A DNA stretch of 64,000 nucleotides. Origin: Thermogemmatispora carboxidivorans (GTDB taxonomy: Bacteria > Chloroflexota > Ktedonobacteria > Ktedonobacterales > Ktedonobacteraceae). Each line of letters starts with the position of its first letter. Position 1 is the stretch's first letter. The stretch covers positions 3,968,001 through 4,032,000 of the forward strand of contig NZ_JNIM01000001.1 of assembly GCF_000702505.1 (NCBI RefSeq), read 5' to 3'. The position numbers and the translations under genes were made by a program. The notes beneath the pieces were generated by a model. It was not told the origin of the DNA. It saw only the letters and a list, made by a program, of their open reading frames with translations, and did no database searches. Shown in pieces: positions 27,548-35,827 of the stretch.

Positions 27548-27930
27548 CGCTGGTGGCATTCGGGCAGTTGCTGGCCACAGGGCTGGCGGGAGCTTTAGGA
27601 GCCTTGAGCCGTTATGTGCTCGGGCGCTTTATTGCGGAGCGGGTGACGACGGCCTTCCCGCTGGGAACATTGGTGATCAACCTGACCGGGGCTTTCGCCA
27701 TTGGGCTGGTGTTCGGACTGACGACGGAACATGTGCTTCATGCGGCGCTACAGAGTGTGCTGGCTACCGGCTTCCTGGGAGGCTACACGACCTTCAGTAC
27801 GATGAGCTGGGAAGGGGTAGAGCTGCTGCGTGGGGGCAGTAGCTGGCTGGGCCTGCTCTATCTGATTGGCAGCGCCTTGCTGGGCCTGCTGGCCGCGGCT
27901 CTCGGTCTGGCTCTGGGGAGGTGGCTCTAG
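27544..27930 (+). CDS. crcB: Fluoride channel CrcB/Fluc, subunit 1
   Basis: A 128-residue membrane protein with four helices. It exports fluoride as a dual-topology dimer. Hallmarks: GALGALSRY at ~14-22, GTLVINLTGAFAIG near 43 (the Asn of the pore), and GFLGGYTTFSTMSWE near 79 (the Phe-box and central Na+ site). ATG 27544 overlaps the previous stop. A second crcB follows at once, so the channel may be a heterodimer. Confidence 0.93.
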   Translation: MTLVAFGQLLATGLAGALGALSRYVLGRFIAERVTTAFPLGTLVINLTGAFAIGLVFGLTTEHVLHAALQSVLATGFLGGYTTFSTMSWEGVELLRGGSSWLGLLYLIGSALLGLLAAALGLALGRWL

Positions 27931-28520
27931 TGGCTCAGAGGCTCTCGACACGGCGGCGCCTGGGGATGGTTGCTCTGGGCGGCTTCTGTGGGACACTGGC
28001 GCGAGCCTGGCTCAGTCCACTCCTGCAAGCCTGTTTTGGCAAGAGTTGGCCCTACGATATTTTGTTGATCAATCTCAGTGGCGCCTTTGCTCTGGCGCTG
28101 GTCACGGTATTGGCGGAGGCCACTTTTCTGATCGGACCTACCCGCCGCCTGCTGATCACAGTTGGCTTCCTGGGCGCCTACACGACCTTTAGCAGCTTGG
28201 CCCTGGGAGACGTCTTGTTGCTGGCCGCCGGGCGCTGGCTGGCTGCTGCTCTCTATCTGTTGGTGAGTCTAGTCGGCGGGATTGCCGCAGTGTTGCTCGG
28301 CCAGTGGCTAGGCGGGCGCTGCCTGGCCTTACGTGGCTGGTGGCGGGCGCGACGGCGGCAGCGCCTGCGTCGGGAGGCACGGCCTGCTGATCTGCAGGCC
28401 ATCCCTGCTCAGAGCACCGTCGGACAAGCCGCAGCAGAGCCAGTCGCCGAGCTGCCAACTCCGCCGCCTGGGGAAAAGCAGGCCCAGGCAAGCCGCCAGG
28501 GAGAGGAGGGATGGCCTTAG
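27930..28520 (+). CDS. crcB: Fluoride channel CrcB/Fluc, subunit 2
   Basis: A 196-residue paralogue. Motifs: GGFCGTLARAWLSP, LLINLSGAFALALV and GFLGAYTTFSSLALGD. The core is the usual four helices. A basic segment (WWRARRRQRLRREARP) and a Pro/Glu-rich tail of ~55 residues extend it, unlike subunit 1. GTG 27930 overlaps the TAG of the first crcB and has GGGGAGG 8 bases upstream. Paired crcB genes in one operon often encode opposite-topology subunits. Confidence 0.9.
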   Translation: MAQRLSTRRRLGMVALGGFCGTLARAWLSPLLQACFGKSWPYDILLINLSGAFALALVTVLAEATFLIGPTRRLLITVGFLGAYTTFSSLALGDVLLLAAGRWLAAALYLLVSLVGGIAAVLLGQWLGGRCLALRGWWRARRRQRLRREARPADLQAIPAQSTVGQAAAEPVAELPTPPPGEKQAQASRQGEEGWP

Positions 28521-28773
28521 CTGGCCAAGCCCTGCACAGAGTCAGGCTACAACAGGGACGACCAGGAGATCAGCCCAGTCCAAGCAGCATTGGAGCCAGC
28601 CCTCAACCTGAGCACCAGCGTTGGCCAGGAGCACTGTTGACCCGCTCTGCTCTGGGTAATGGATAGAGAGAGGGGTATGGCCTCGATAGCACTGGCGGTG
28701 CTGAAGCCATCAGTGAAGACCTCACCCTCGTCCTCCATCTCAATCCTTTGGTTCCAGGTCAGCGAGGGAGAGG

Positions 28774-29382
28774 CTAGGAATTGGCAACAGCACCTGCCAG
28801 CACCATGTCAATCAGCCGCTCAAGATAGTGATCCAGTTGCTGCAGCATCGGTTCATAGAGGTGCTGGGGCGTAGCTAGCAGATGGTTGAGCACCGCCCCG
28901 GCCACAAGATCGGTCACCAGGGTCGCCGAGGCAGTGGGTGGTAATTCGCCCCTCTCAATCGCACGATGCACAATGGCACGCGCCGCGAGAATGGCTCTGC
29001 CAAAACGCTCCTGCATCGGGCCTAGGAGTTCAGGCCGCGCCCGAGCCTCTACGGCTACACGCAGCACCAGCCAGCCCTCCGGCCCAAGATAGAACGAGAT
29101 CATCTGACGCGCAAAGTTGAGCAAATCCAGACGGACCGAGCCGCTATCGGTTAATTGCAATGGCAGGGTCCGCGCCTCCAGCGCGTCAAGCAGGAGTTTT
29201 TCTTTGGTGGGCCAACGCAGATAGAGTGCGGCTTTGCCAACACTGGCGCGTCGGGCAACGGCGTCATACGTCAGACCAGGCCAGCCCACTTCGTTATAGA
29301 GCTCAAGCACTGCAGTGTGAACCCGCTGCTCTAGCTCCGGATCACGCGGCCTCCCAATTGTGCCAGTCTTTCGCACTCCCAT
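28774..29382 (-). CDS. TetR-family repressor
   Basis: A 202-residue TetR regulator. The N-terminal HTH reads LTYDAVARRASVGKAALYLR WPTKEKLL (residues ~35-62) and the C-terminal ligand domain is helical. Divergent from the acyl-CoA ligase gene, so it probably controls that operon and itself. The inverted repeat ACAGAC-N7-GTCTGT at 29482-29500, just after the -10 of the facing promoter, is its likely operator. A -10 (TGCTACAAT) ends 7 bases before its own ATG, so the mRNA is likely leaderless. The inducer may be an acyl-CoA, which is inference from the operon. Confidence 0.88.
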   Translation of the reverse strand: MGVRKTGTIGRPRDPELEQRVHTAVLELYNEVGWPGLTYDAVARRASVGKAALYLRWPTKEKLLLDALEARTLPLQLTDSGSVRLDLLNFARQMISFYLGPEGWLVLRVAVEARARPELLGPMQERFGRAILAARAIVHRAIERGELPPTASATLVTDLVAGAVLNHLLATPQHLYEPMLQQLDHYLERLIDMVLAGAVANS

Positions 29383-29389
29383 GTCACCT

Positions 29390-29398
29390 ATTGTAGCA
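29390..29398 (-). promoter_or_regulatory. Extended -10 of tetR gene (leaderless)
   Basis: TGCTACAAT read on the minus strand, 29398-29390. Only 7 bases separate it from ATG 29382, so transcription would begin at or next to the start codon. No good -35 seen. The same TATGCTACAATAG string occurs before the graspetide operon. Confidence 0.5.
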
Positions 29399-29451
29399 TA
29401 GTATCGCCCACCGTGGTTCTATCCCTCTGGCTATCCCACCTACTCCTCCCC

Positions 29452-29480
29452 TTGACAGCCTCCTCAGTCTTGGGTACAAT
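29452..29480 (+). promoter_or_regulatory. Consensus sigma-A promoter of acyl-CoA operon
   Basis: TTGACA (29452-29457), 17-bp spacer, TACAAT (29475-29480). Drives the ligase operon; the leader to ATG 29690 is about 200 nt. Confidence 0.75.
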
Positions 29481-29481
29481 T

Positions 29482-29500
29482 ACAGACACAAATCGTCTGT
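29482..29500. promoter_or_regulatory. Probable TetR operator
   Basis: ACAGAC (29482-29487), seven bases, GTCTGT (29495-29500). The perfect arms cover the start point of the promoter at 29452, a position where a bound repressor would block transcription. Confidence 0.6.
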
Positions 29501-29689
29501 TTTTCGAAGGCGAAGGAGCAGCGCCCACGCGCACCAGCGTAGTGCGTCGCAGCAGACCAGGAAGGAGCTGACTGTCGACGGGCCAAAGGACGGAGCAGGC
29601 CAGCCATGAGCGGCAGCTCCCCATGAGGGCCTGGTGCTCAGCTCTGGTGCCGGCTCAGTTCCTCAGTGATGACACAAGGAGGCCACGCA

Positions 29690-31873
29690 ATGACGCAGCC
29701 ATCAGTCGGGCCACAGGGATCACAGACGGCCCCCTACTCTCCGCAGCGATTGCAACGGCTTTTTCATCCCGACAGCATTGCCGTGATAGGAGCGTCAGAG
29801 AAATCCTCATGGTCCTGGAACCTGCACCAGGTCCTCCATGATGGGCACTTTACCGGGCCGATCTACTACGTGAACCCGCGTGGCGGCACTATTCACGGGC
29901 AGCCGGCCTACCCGAGGCTCAGTGCAATCGGCGCGCCAGTTGACCTGGCCCTGATCATTGTTCCTCCCCAGGCCATTGGGGGCGTCTTACAAGACATGGC
30001 TGAGACGGGGGTACGTAACGGCGTCGTTATCACCTCTGGCTTCGCTGAGCTTGGGGGTGAGGGCGAGCGGCAGCAACAAGAGTTAGCGGCTTTCGCTCGT
30101 GCTCACGACATTGCTCTCCTCGGGCCTAACTGCCTGGGCTACATTAACGTTGCTGCCGACATCCCTGCCATGCCCAGCCCATACCCTCCGGTGATCAAAG
30201 GGCACGTGGCCCTCATCTCGCAGAGTGGTGCACTGACCAGCGCGCTTTTCAGCTACGCCTATGTTCAGCACGTTGGTCTAAGCGCCCTGGTCAGTACAGG
30301 GAACGAGGCCGTTATTTCCCTCTCAGAAGTCATAGACTACTACATAGAAGATGAAGCCACCAAAGTTATTGCCCTTTTCATGGAGAGCGTGCGCCATCCC
30401 GACTATTTTCGTCGTGTTGCAGAGAAAGCGCTGGCACGAGCCAAACCCATCGTGGTCCTCAAGATCGGGCGGAGCGAGCACAGCGCGCGTATAGCCCAGG
30501 CCCACACTGGGGCCCTGGTTGGCGATGATCGCACGTATGACGCGCTCTTCCGTCAGCTGGGCATCATTCGCGTCGATTCCATCGAGGAGCTCCTCATTAC
30601 AGCGGAGACGCTCACACACACAGGGACAGCCCTGGGCAAGAGACTGGCCTTCGTAGCGCTCTCAGGTGGCTCTTGCGATCTGGCTGCTGATTACACCTAC
30701 CAGTATGGGATCGAGTTACCGGACTTCAGTGAGACTACCAAGGAGGCCCTGCGCACGCTGGTGCCCGCCCTGGGAGCAGTCAACAACCCGCTTGACACGA
30801 CTGGGGTCGTTGTCAATCAGCCGCAGCTCTTCGAGCAGATTCTTCAACACGTCGGGGCTGATCCCGGTATCGACCTGGTCGTCTGTGCCCACCCGCTGCC
30901 CTCCGAAGCGCAAAGCGAGCAAGGACGCGCTTTCTCTGTCCAGTTTCTGCAGTATATTACGGCGGGACTCAGCAGTAGTCGTCATCCGGCGTTTCTTCTG
31001 GACTTCGTGAGCAGCGATATCAGTGAGCCAGCCAGAGAGGCCGCTGATCGCTACGGCTGGCCGCTCCTACCGGGTGGCATTCAGCGCGGGCTACAAGCCC
31101 TGGCTAAGGCGATGTGGTGGGCAGAGCACCAGCGGCGCTTTCAAGAGCAGCAAGAGCGAGGTGGCTCACAGGCTGAGTCACTCATCTCAGCGCCCGCAAG
31201 GCTCACAGGGTTGCCAAGAGGCAGTTGGTCAGAATGGCAAGTACGTCAGCTACTTGCGGAGTACGGCATTCCAGTCGTACCAGCCCAACTGGTACACAGC
31301 TCCGATGAGGCAGTGGCCGCGGCCCAACAGCTTGGCCTGCCGGTGGCCCTGAAGATTGTTTCGCCAGAGATCCTTCACAAAAGCGAGCTGGGAGGAGTGC
31401 GCCTGAACCTGAGCAGCGAACAGGAGGTTGCAGCCCACTTCGAAGATCTCATCAGTACCATCCGTGGCGCTCGTCCTCAAGCTCGGATCGAAGGTGTCCT
31501 TGTCAGTCCAATGCGACGCGATGGGCTGGAATTGCTCGTTGGTATCGTGCATGATTCTCTTTGGGGCAACGTCCTGGCTGTGGGCCTTGGTGGTCTCTGG
31601 GTAGAGGTTTTGCGAGATACCAGCTTGCGAGTCTTGCCGGTCTCGCGGGAAGATATTCGCCAGATGCTGGCTGAGCTGCAGGGACAGGCCCTACTCATGG
31701 GAGCCCGTGGCACCACACCGGCTGATCTGGAGCAGCTCGTGGAGGTAATCTATCGTCTCAGCCAGCTCGCCCAGGCTCTAGGCCCCTCATTGGAGGCCCT
31801 GGAAATTAACCCGTTGCGGGTACACGGCCCAGAGATCGAGGTTCTTGATGCGCTGCTGAGTTGGCGCGAGTGA
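29690..31873 (+). CDS. ADP-forming acyl-CoA ligase (fused alpha-beta)
   Basis: A 727-residue NDP-forming acyl-CoA synthetase: carboxylate + CoA + ATP to acyl-CoA + ADP + phosphate. CoA-binding domain at ~20-150 (SIAVIGASEKSSWSW, GPNCLGYIN). Ligase-CoA domains at ~165-460, with the phosphorylated His272 in QAHTGALVGDD. ATP-grasp domain at ~490-727 (LPVALKIVSPEILHKSELGG, then EALEINPLRV). The alpha and beta subunits are fused in one chain. ATG 29690 has AAGGAGG upstream; GTG 29666 is unlikely. First gene of the operon with DUF35, hydratase and thiolase-like genes, so it probably activates the acid they degrade. Confidence 0.9.
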   Translation: MTQPSVGPQGSQTAPYSPQRLQRLFHPDSIAVIGASEKSSWSWNLHQVLHDGHFTGPIYYVNPRGGTIHGQPAYPRLSAIGAPVDLALIIVPPQAIGGVLQDMAETGVRNGVVITSGFAELGGEGERQQQELAAFARAHDIALLGPNCLGYINVAADIPAMPSPYPPVIKGHVALISQSGALTSALFSYAYVQHVGLSALVSTGNEAVISLSEVIDYYIEDEATKVIALFMESVRHPDYFRRVAEKALARAKPIVVLKIGRSEHSARIAQAHTGALVGDDRTYDALFRQLGIIRVDSIEELLITAETLTHTGTALGKRLAFVALSGGSCDLAADYTYQYGIELPDFSETTKEALRTLVPALGAVNNPLDTTGVVVNQPQLFEQILQHVGADPGIDLVVCAHPLPSEAQSEQGRAFSVQFLQYITAGLSSSRHPAFLLDFVSSDISEPAREAADRYGWPLLPGGIQRGLQALAKAMWWAEHQRRFQEQQERGGSQAESLISAPARLTGLPRGSWSEWQVRQLLAEYGIPVVPAQLVHSSDEAVAAAQQLGLPVALKIVSPEILHKSELGGVRLNLSSEQEVAAHFEDLISTIRGARPQARIEGVLVSPMRRDGLELLVGIVHDSLWGNVLAVGLGGLWVEVLRDTSLRVLPVSREDIRQMLAELQGQALLMGARGTTPADLEQLVEVIYRLSQLAQALGPSLEALEINPLRVHGPEIEVLDALLSWRE

Positions 31874-31970
31874 GGTACTTCACCCGCCAACGAAGGGAGA
31901 CATCCCTCTTGCCCCCGCCGTATTGAGCAGGGGAGAGAAACTTGCCCTGCCTGAGAGGAGATGGCGACTC

Positions 31971-32435
31971 ATGACTGAATCCAACCACTCTCAAGCCAAT
32001 CCCGGTCGCGCCGCTCTCCAGAAGCCCATTCCCATCCCAGACGAGGCTTCGCGCCCCTTCTTCGCTGGGGCCAGAGAGCGACAGTTGATGCTGCAGCGCT
32101 GCAGCGCCTGTGGTCGCTGGTGCTGGCCAGTCAAGGCGCGCTGTCCCGAGTGCTGGAGCTCGGCCCTGAACTGGACCCCGGCCAGCGGCAAAGGCACCCT
32201 CTACAGCTTCGCCCTCATGCACCAGCTCTATCATCCCGCCTTCGCCAGCGAGCTGCCTTACATCATCGCCGCTATCGACCTGGCCGAGGGCGTGCGCATC
32301 ACCAGCACCATCGTCGGCTGCCCGCCAGACGAGCTGCGCATCGGCATGCCGCTGGAGGTCACCTTTGAACAGCTCAGCGAGGAGATCACGCTTCCCAAGT
32401 TCCGGCCCGCTGGCAGACCGGACAGCGACCAGTAA
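31971..32435 (+). CDS. DUF35 Zn-ribbon/OB-fold protein
   Basis: A 154-residue protein. The zinc ribbon has CSAC near residue 44 and CPEC near 60. An OB fold follows (GTLYSFALMHQLYHP, IIAAIDLAEGVRITSTIVG). DUF35 proteins are small partners of thiolase-like enzymes, such as ChsH2 with the aldolase Ltp2 in steroid side-chain degradation. Here the thiolase-like partner is two genes downstream, at 33378. ATG 31971 starts the homology; a ribosome site GAGAGGAG lies upstream. Confidence 0.85.
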   Translation: MTESNHSQANPGRAALQKPIPIPDEASRPFFAGARERQLMLQRCSACGRWCWPVKARCPECWSSALNWTPASGKGTLYSFALMHQLYHPAFASELPYIIAAIDLAEGVRITSTIVGCPPDELRIGMPLEVTFEQLSEEITLPKFRPAGRPDSDQ

Positions 32436-32495
32436 AGTGAGCAGGGGAGCCCAGTTCAGAGGTCCGTCAACTGCTTTTGATGCGAGGAGGCACCA

Positions 32496-33302
32496 GTGAC
32501 GAACTATCAATATGTGCTCTACGAGAAGAAAGATCATATCGCCTATGTGACCATCAATCGCCCCGAGGTGATGAACGCCCTCCACGCCGCGGCCAACCAG
32601 GAGCTGACAGCGGTTTTCCGCGACTTTGTGGCCGATGAAGCGGCCTGGGTCGCCATCCTGACCGGAGCGGGCGAGCGCGCTTTCTGCGCCGGCAACGACC
32701 TGAAGGCAACGGCAGAGGCGACCGCTCGCGGCGAGGCGCCTTTCGCCTCCCGACAGGCCGCGGAGGGCCAGCCGGCTTATTTCGGCGGACTGATTGGGCT
32801 GGACTGCCCGAAGCCGATCATCGCCGCCGTCAATGGCGTGGCTGCCGGTGGAGGCTTCGAGTTGGCACTGGCCTGCGATCTGATCATTGCTGCCGAGCAG
32901 GCTCGCTTTGCCTTGCCGGAGCCGCGCGTTGGCCTGATCGCCGCCGCTGGCGGTATGCATCGCCTGCCGCAGCAGCTTCCGCTCAAGATCGCGATGGGCC
33001 TGCTTCTGACAGGCAAGTGGCTCTCCGCCCAGGAGGCCGCTCACTACGGCCTGGTGAATGAGGTGGTGCCACTGGAACGCCTGCGCGAGACGGCGGAGCG
33101 CTGGGCCGCCGAGATCCTGGAGTGCTCTCCCTTGAGCGTGCGCCTGACCAAAGAGTCCGTGCTGGCCGGCCTGGGTCGCCCGATCGAGGAGGCAATGGCA
33201 GCCGATCAGGAGCGGCTGCGCCTCCTGCTAGCCTCAGAGGACTTTCGCGAGGGGCCGCGCGCCTTTGTTGAGAAGCGGAAGCCGCAATGGAAGGGACGCT
33301 AG
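32496..33302 (+). CDS. Enoyl-CoA hydratase/isomerase
   Basis: A 268-residue crotonase-family enzyme. Oxyanion-hole segments are AFCAGNDLKATAEA (~64) and GVAAGGGFELALACDLI (~112). Both catalytic-type Glu are present: one in GGFELAL and one in FALPEPRVGLI. It most likely hydrates a 2-enoyl-CoA to the 3-hydroxyacyl-CoA. GTG start 32496 has GAGGAGG upstream. Lies between the DUF35 and thiolase-like genes, matching a hydratase plus aldolase scheme. Confidence 0.9.
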   Translation: MTNYQYVLYEKKDHIAYVTINRPEVMNALHAAANQELTAVFRDFVADEAAWVAILTGAGERAFCAGNDLKATAEATARGEAPFASRQAAEGQPAYFGGLIGLDCPKPIIAAVNGVAAGGGFELALACDLIIAAEQARFALPEPRVGLIAAAGGMHRLPQQLPLKIAMGLLLTGKWLSAQEAAHYGLVNEVVPLERLRETAERWAAEILECSPLSVRLTKESVLAGLGRPIEEAMAADQERLRLLLASEDFREGPRAFVEKRKPQWKGR

Positions 33303-33377
33303 GAGCCAGCGACCAGAGCCAGCAGAGAGAAAGTGATTCTCATCACGTAAGCAGAAAGAGGCTGGAGCATATCTTTT

Positions 33378-34544
33378 ATGAGCATTAAAGGCAAATGCGC
33401 CATCGTTGGCCTGGGAATGACGGCAATGGGCAAAATCTACGGGCGCAGCGCCAGCGACTTCGCTGTTGAAGCCGTTGAGCTGGCCCTGCAGGATGCCGGC
33501 CTGACGAAGGCTGAGGTCGATGGTCTGCTGATCAATGCGAATCTCTCGCGCGAGATGCAGCCCGGGCTACAGACGGCGCTGGGCCTGGAGAATCTGCGCC
33601 TGCTCAATGTCATGAGTGCCTATGGAGCCACGGCGGGCACGATGATTCAGTATGCGACAATGGCTATTACCCACGGCCTGGCGAATGTCGTGGTGCTGGT
33701 CTTTGCCGACGCGCCTCTCAGGCCGACACGGGGCGCTGGTGCCGCCTACGGGGCTGATCTGCTCTCGTTGCGGGGCATGGAGGGTCTGCAGGCCGCCTAC
33801 GGTATCTTCGGTCCCATTCCGGGCTACGCCCTGGCCGCGCGGCGCCACATGCATCTCTTTGGCACCACCAGCGAGCAGCTTGGCGCCATCGCCATTGCTC
33901 AACGGCGTTGGGCCCAGATGAATCCAGCCGCCCAGATGCGGACCCCTTTGACGATGGAGGACTATCTAGCTTCGCGCTATGTCGTGGAGCCGCTGCGCCT
34001 CTACGATTGCTGCCTGGTCTCTAACGGCGGCATTGCCGTGGTGATCACCTCTGCCGAACGCGCTCGCCAGCTGCGTCAGCCGCCGGTTTATATCCTCGGT
34101 CTGGGTCAGGCCGCCCCCGGAGGCGATGAGCGCACCGACCGCGAGCCTGGCATCTACACGGGGGCCAGGCAGTCGGGCGAGGCGGCCCTGCATATGGCAG
34201 GCATCGAGCTGAAAGATATCGATGTCTGCGAAATCTATGATTGCTACACCTATACGGTGCTGGTGACGCTGGAGGACTACGGCTTCTGCGCTAAAGGCGA
34301 GGGTGGGGCTTTCGTGGCCGATGGCAAGCTGGGACCTGGCGGTTCGCTGCCGACCAATACGGGTGGCGGCCAGCTCTCGGCGTACTATATGTGGGGCTTC
34401 ACGCCGCTCTCAGAGGCCATCATCCAGGCTCGCGGCCAGGCCGGCGAGCGCCAGGTACCCAAACACGATCTGATCCTGGTCAGCGGCAACGGCGGCATCT
34501 TGCAGTATCACTCGACGACCATCCTGGGCACACAGCCCGGCTAA
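33378..34544 (+). CDS. Thiolase-like protein, probably SCP2/Ltp2-type aldolase
   Basis: A 388-residue thiolase-fold protein. The nucleophilic Cys of true thiolases is absent: the matching segment reads NVMSAYGATAGT, and the C-terminal GHP motif is replaced by GGQLSAYYMWGF. Instead it has the EIYDCYTYTVLVTLEDYGF block typical of SCP2-thiolase-like proteins that pair with DUF35, including the aldolase Ltp2, in which Tyr residues are catalytic. With the DUF35 and hydratase genes next to it, retro-aldol cleavage of a 3-hydroxyacyl-CoA is more likely than thiolysis. Last gene of the unit before a 272-bp gap. Confidence 0.8.
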   Translation: MSIKGKCAIVGLGMTAMGKIYGRSASDFAVEAVELALQDAGLTKAEVDGLLINANLSREMQPGLQTALGLENLRLLNVMSAYGATAGTMIQYATMAITHGLANVVVLVFADAPLRPTRGAGAAYGADLLSLRGMEGLQAAYGIFGPIPGYALAARRHMHLFGTTSEQLGAIAIAQRRWAQMNPAAQMRTPLTMEDYLASRYVVEPLRLYDCCLVSNGGIAVVITSAERARQLRQPPVYILGLGQAAPGGDERTDREPGIYTGARQSGEAALHMAGIELKDIDVCEIYDCYTYTVLVTLEDYGFCAKGEGGAFVADGKLGPGGSLPTNTGGGQLSAYYMWGFTPLSEAIIQARGQAGERQVPKHDLILVSGNGGILQYHSTTILGTQPG

Positions 34545-34816
34545 GCGGGGTGAGCTTGCAAGCCAGCCAACCCGGGCGATGATGTACAATTGAGGAGGGC
34601 ATTCAGAGCGGCGAGCGCAGTGCCGTGCTCGTCTGGACGCTTGCCCTCTTCTTTCCTTCTCTCAATGGAGGCCGTCCGTCCGGTTAGCGTTGACCGCTCA
34701 GAGCACGCAGCCAGGATGGCGTTCGCTCCGTGTCAGTTGGCGCCCTGCGCTGAACCGAACCGGCGCGGGGCCAGTGAGGACCTCTGCGACGGTCGCAAGA
34801 AAGTGGAGACCCGAAG

Positions 34817-35806
34817 ATGGATCTGACCCGCGTCTACGACCCTGAATTGCTGCCTCCCCTGGAGATCTTCCTCTCGCAGCCGCAATTGAATTGGGAGAAT
34901 CTGCCAGCCTCGCGCGCGCTGCTGCAGGAGGCAATGCAGCAGGTCAAAGCCAGCTTCCCCGATTCGCCCAATATCCTGAAAGAAGACCACCAGGTCCCAG
35001 GCCCAGAGGGAGCGCCCGCGGTACCCGTGCGTCTCTACCGTCCCAAGGGCGAGCCAGCCCCTCTGCCCGGCCTGCTCTGGATTCATGGCGGCGGCTACGT
35101 GATCGGCAGCATCGAACAAGATGACCTGTTGGCGCAGCACCTGGCCGAGAGCATTGGCTGCCTGGTGGCCTCGGTCGACTATCGCCTGGCCCCCGAGCAT
35201 CCTTTCCCGGCAGGAGTAGAGGACTGCTACGCGGCCCTGAAATGGCTGGCTACGCACGCCGATGAGCTGGCCGTCGATCGTACGCGCCTGGCCATCGCTG
35301 GTGCCAGCGCCGGCGGCGGTCTGACCGCGGCGCTGGCCCTGCTCACGCGCGACCGCGGTGAGGTGCCGCTGGTCTTCCAGCTGCTGATTTATCCGATGCT
35401 CGACGATCGCGATGCGACGCACTCGACGGAGCTGTTCGCTGAGGCTCCGATCTGGAACCGCGAGGATAACCGCCGCGGCTGGCGGGCCTATCTGGGCGAG
35501 GCAGCCGGTGGTCCCGAGGTTTCGCCCTACGCGGCAGCGGCCCGCGCCCAGGACCTGCGCGGCCTGCCTCCGGCGTTTATGGCCGTTGGCGCAGCCGAGA
35601 TCTTCCTCGACGAGGATGTTGACTATGCTCTGCGCCTGGCCCACGCCGGCGTCCCCGTCGAGCTGCAGGTCTATCCGCGCGCTTATCACGCCTGGGATGG
35701 CATTGCTCCCGCTTCACGCCTGGCCCAGCAGTTTGCCGCTAACCGCGATCGGGTCTTGCGCGAGGCCCTGCATCCGCACAGCCAGGCCCGCGCTCAGGAA
35801 GGCTAA
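34817..35806 (+). CDS. Alpha/beta hydrolase, HSL-type esterase
   Basis: A 329-residue lipolytic enzyme of the hormone-sensitive-lipase family. Oxyanion motif HGGGYVIGS near residue 93; nucleophile Ser in AGASAGGGLTAA near 160; probable Asp in EIFLDEDVDY and His in YPRAYHAWDG. No signal peptide, so cytoplasmic. Hydrolyses short acyl or aryl esters. Start ATG 34817. Only 21 bp separate its end from the convergent methyltransferase gene. Confidence 0.9.
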   Translation: MDLTRVYDPELLPPLEIFLSQPQLNWENLPASRALLQEAMQQVKASFPDSPNILKEDHQVPGPEGAPAVPVRLYRPKGEPAPLPGLLWIHGGGYVIGSIEQDDLLAQHLAESIGCLVASVDYRLAPEHPFPAGVEDCYAALKWLATHADELAVDRTRLAIAGASAGGGLTAALALLTRDRGEVPLVFQLLIYPMLDDRDATHSTELFAEAPIWNREDNRRGWRAYLGEAAGGPEVSPYAAAARAQDLRGLPPAFMAVGAAEIFLDEDVDYALRLAHAGVPVELQVYPRAYHAWDGIAPASRLAQQFAANRDRVLREALHPHSQARAQEG

Positions 35807-35827
35807 GCAGGCAGCGCGCAGCGCTCT

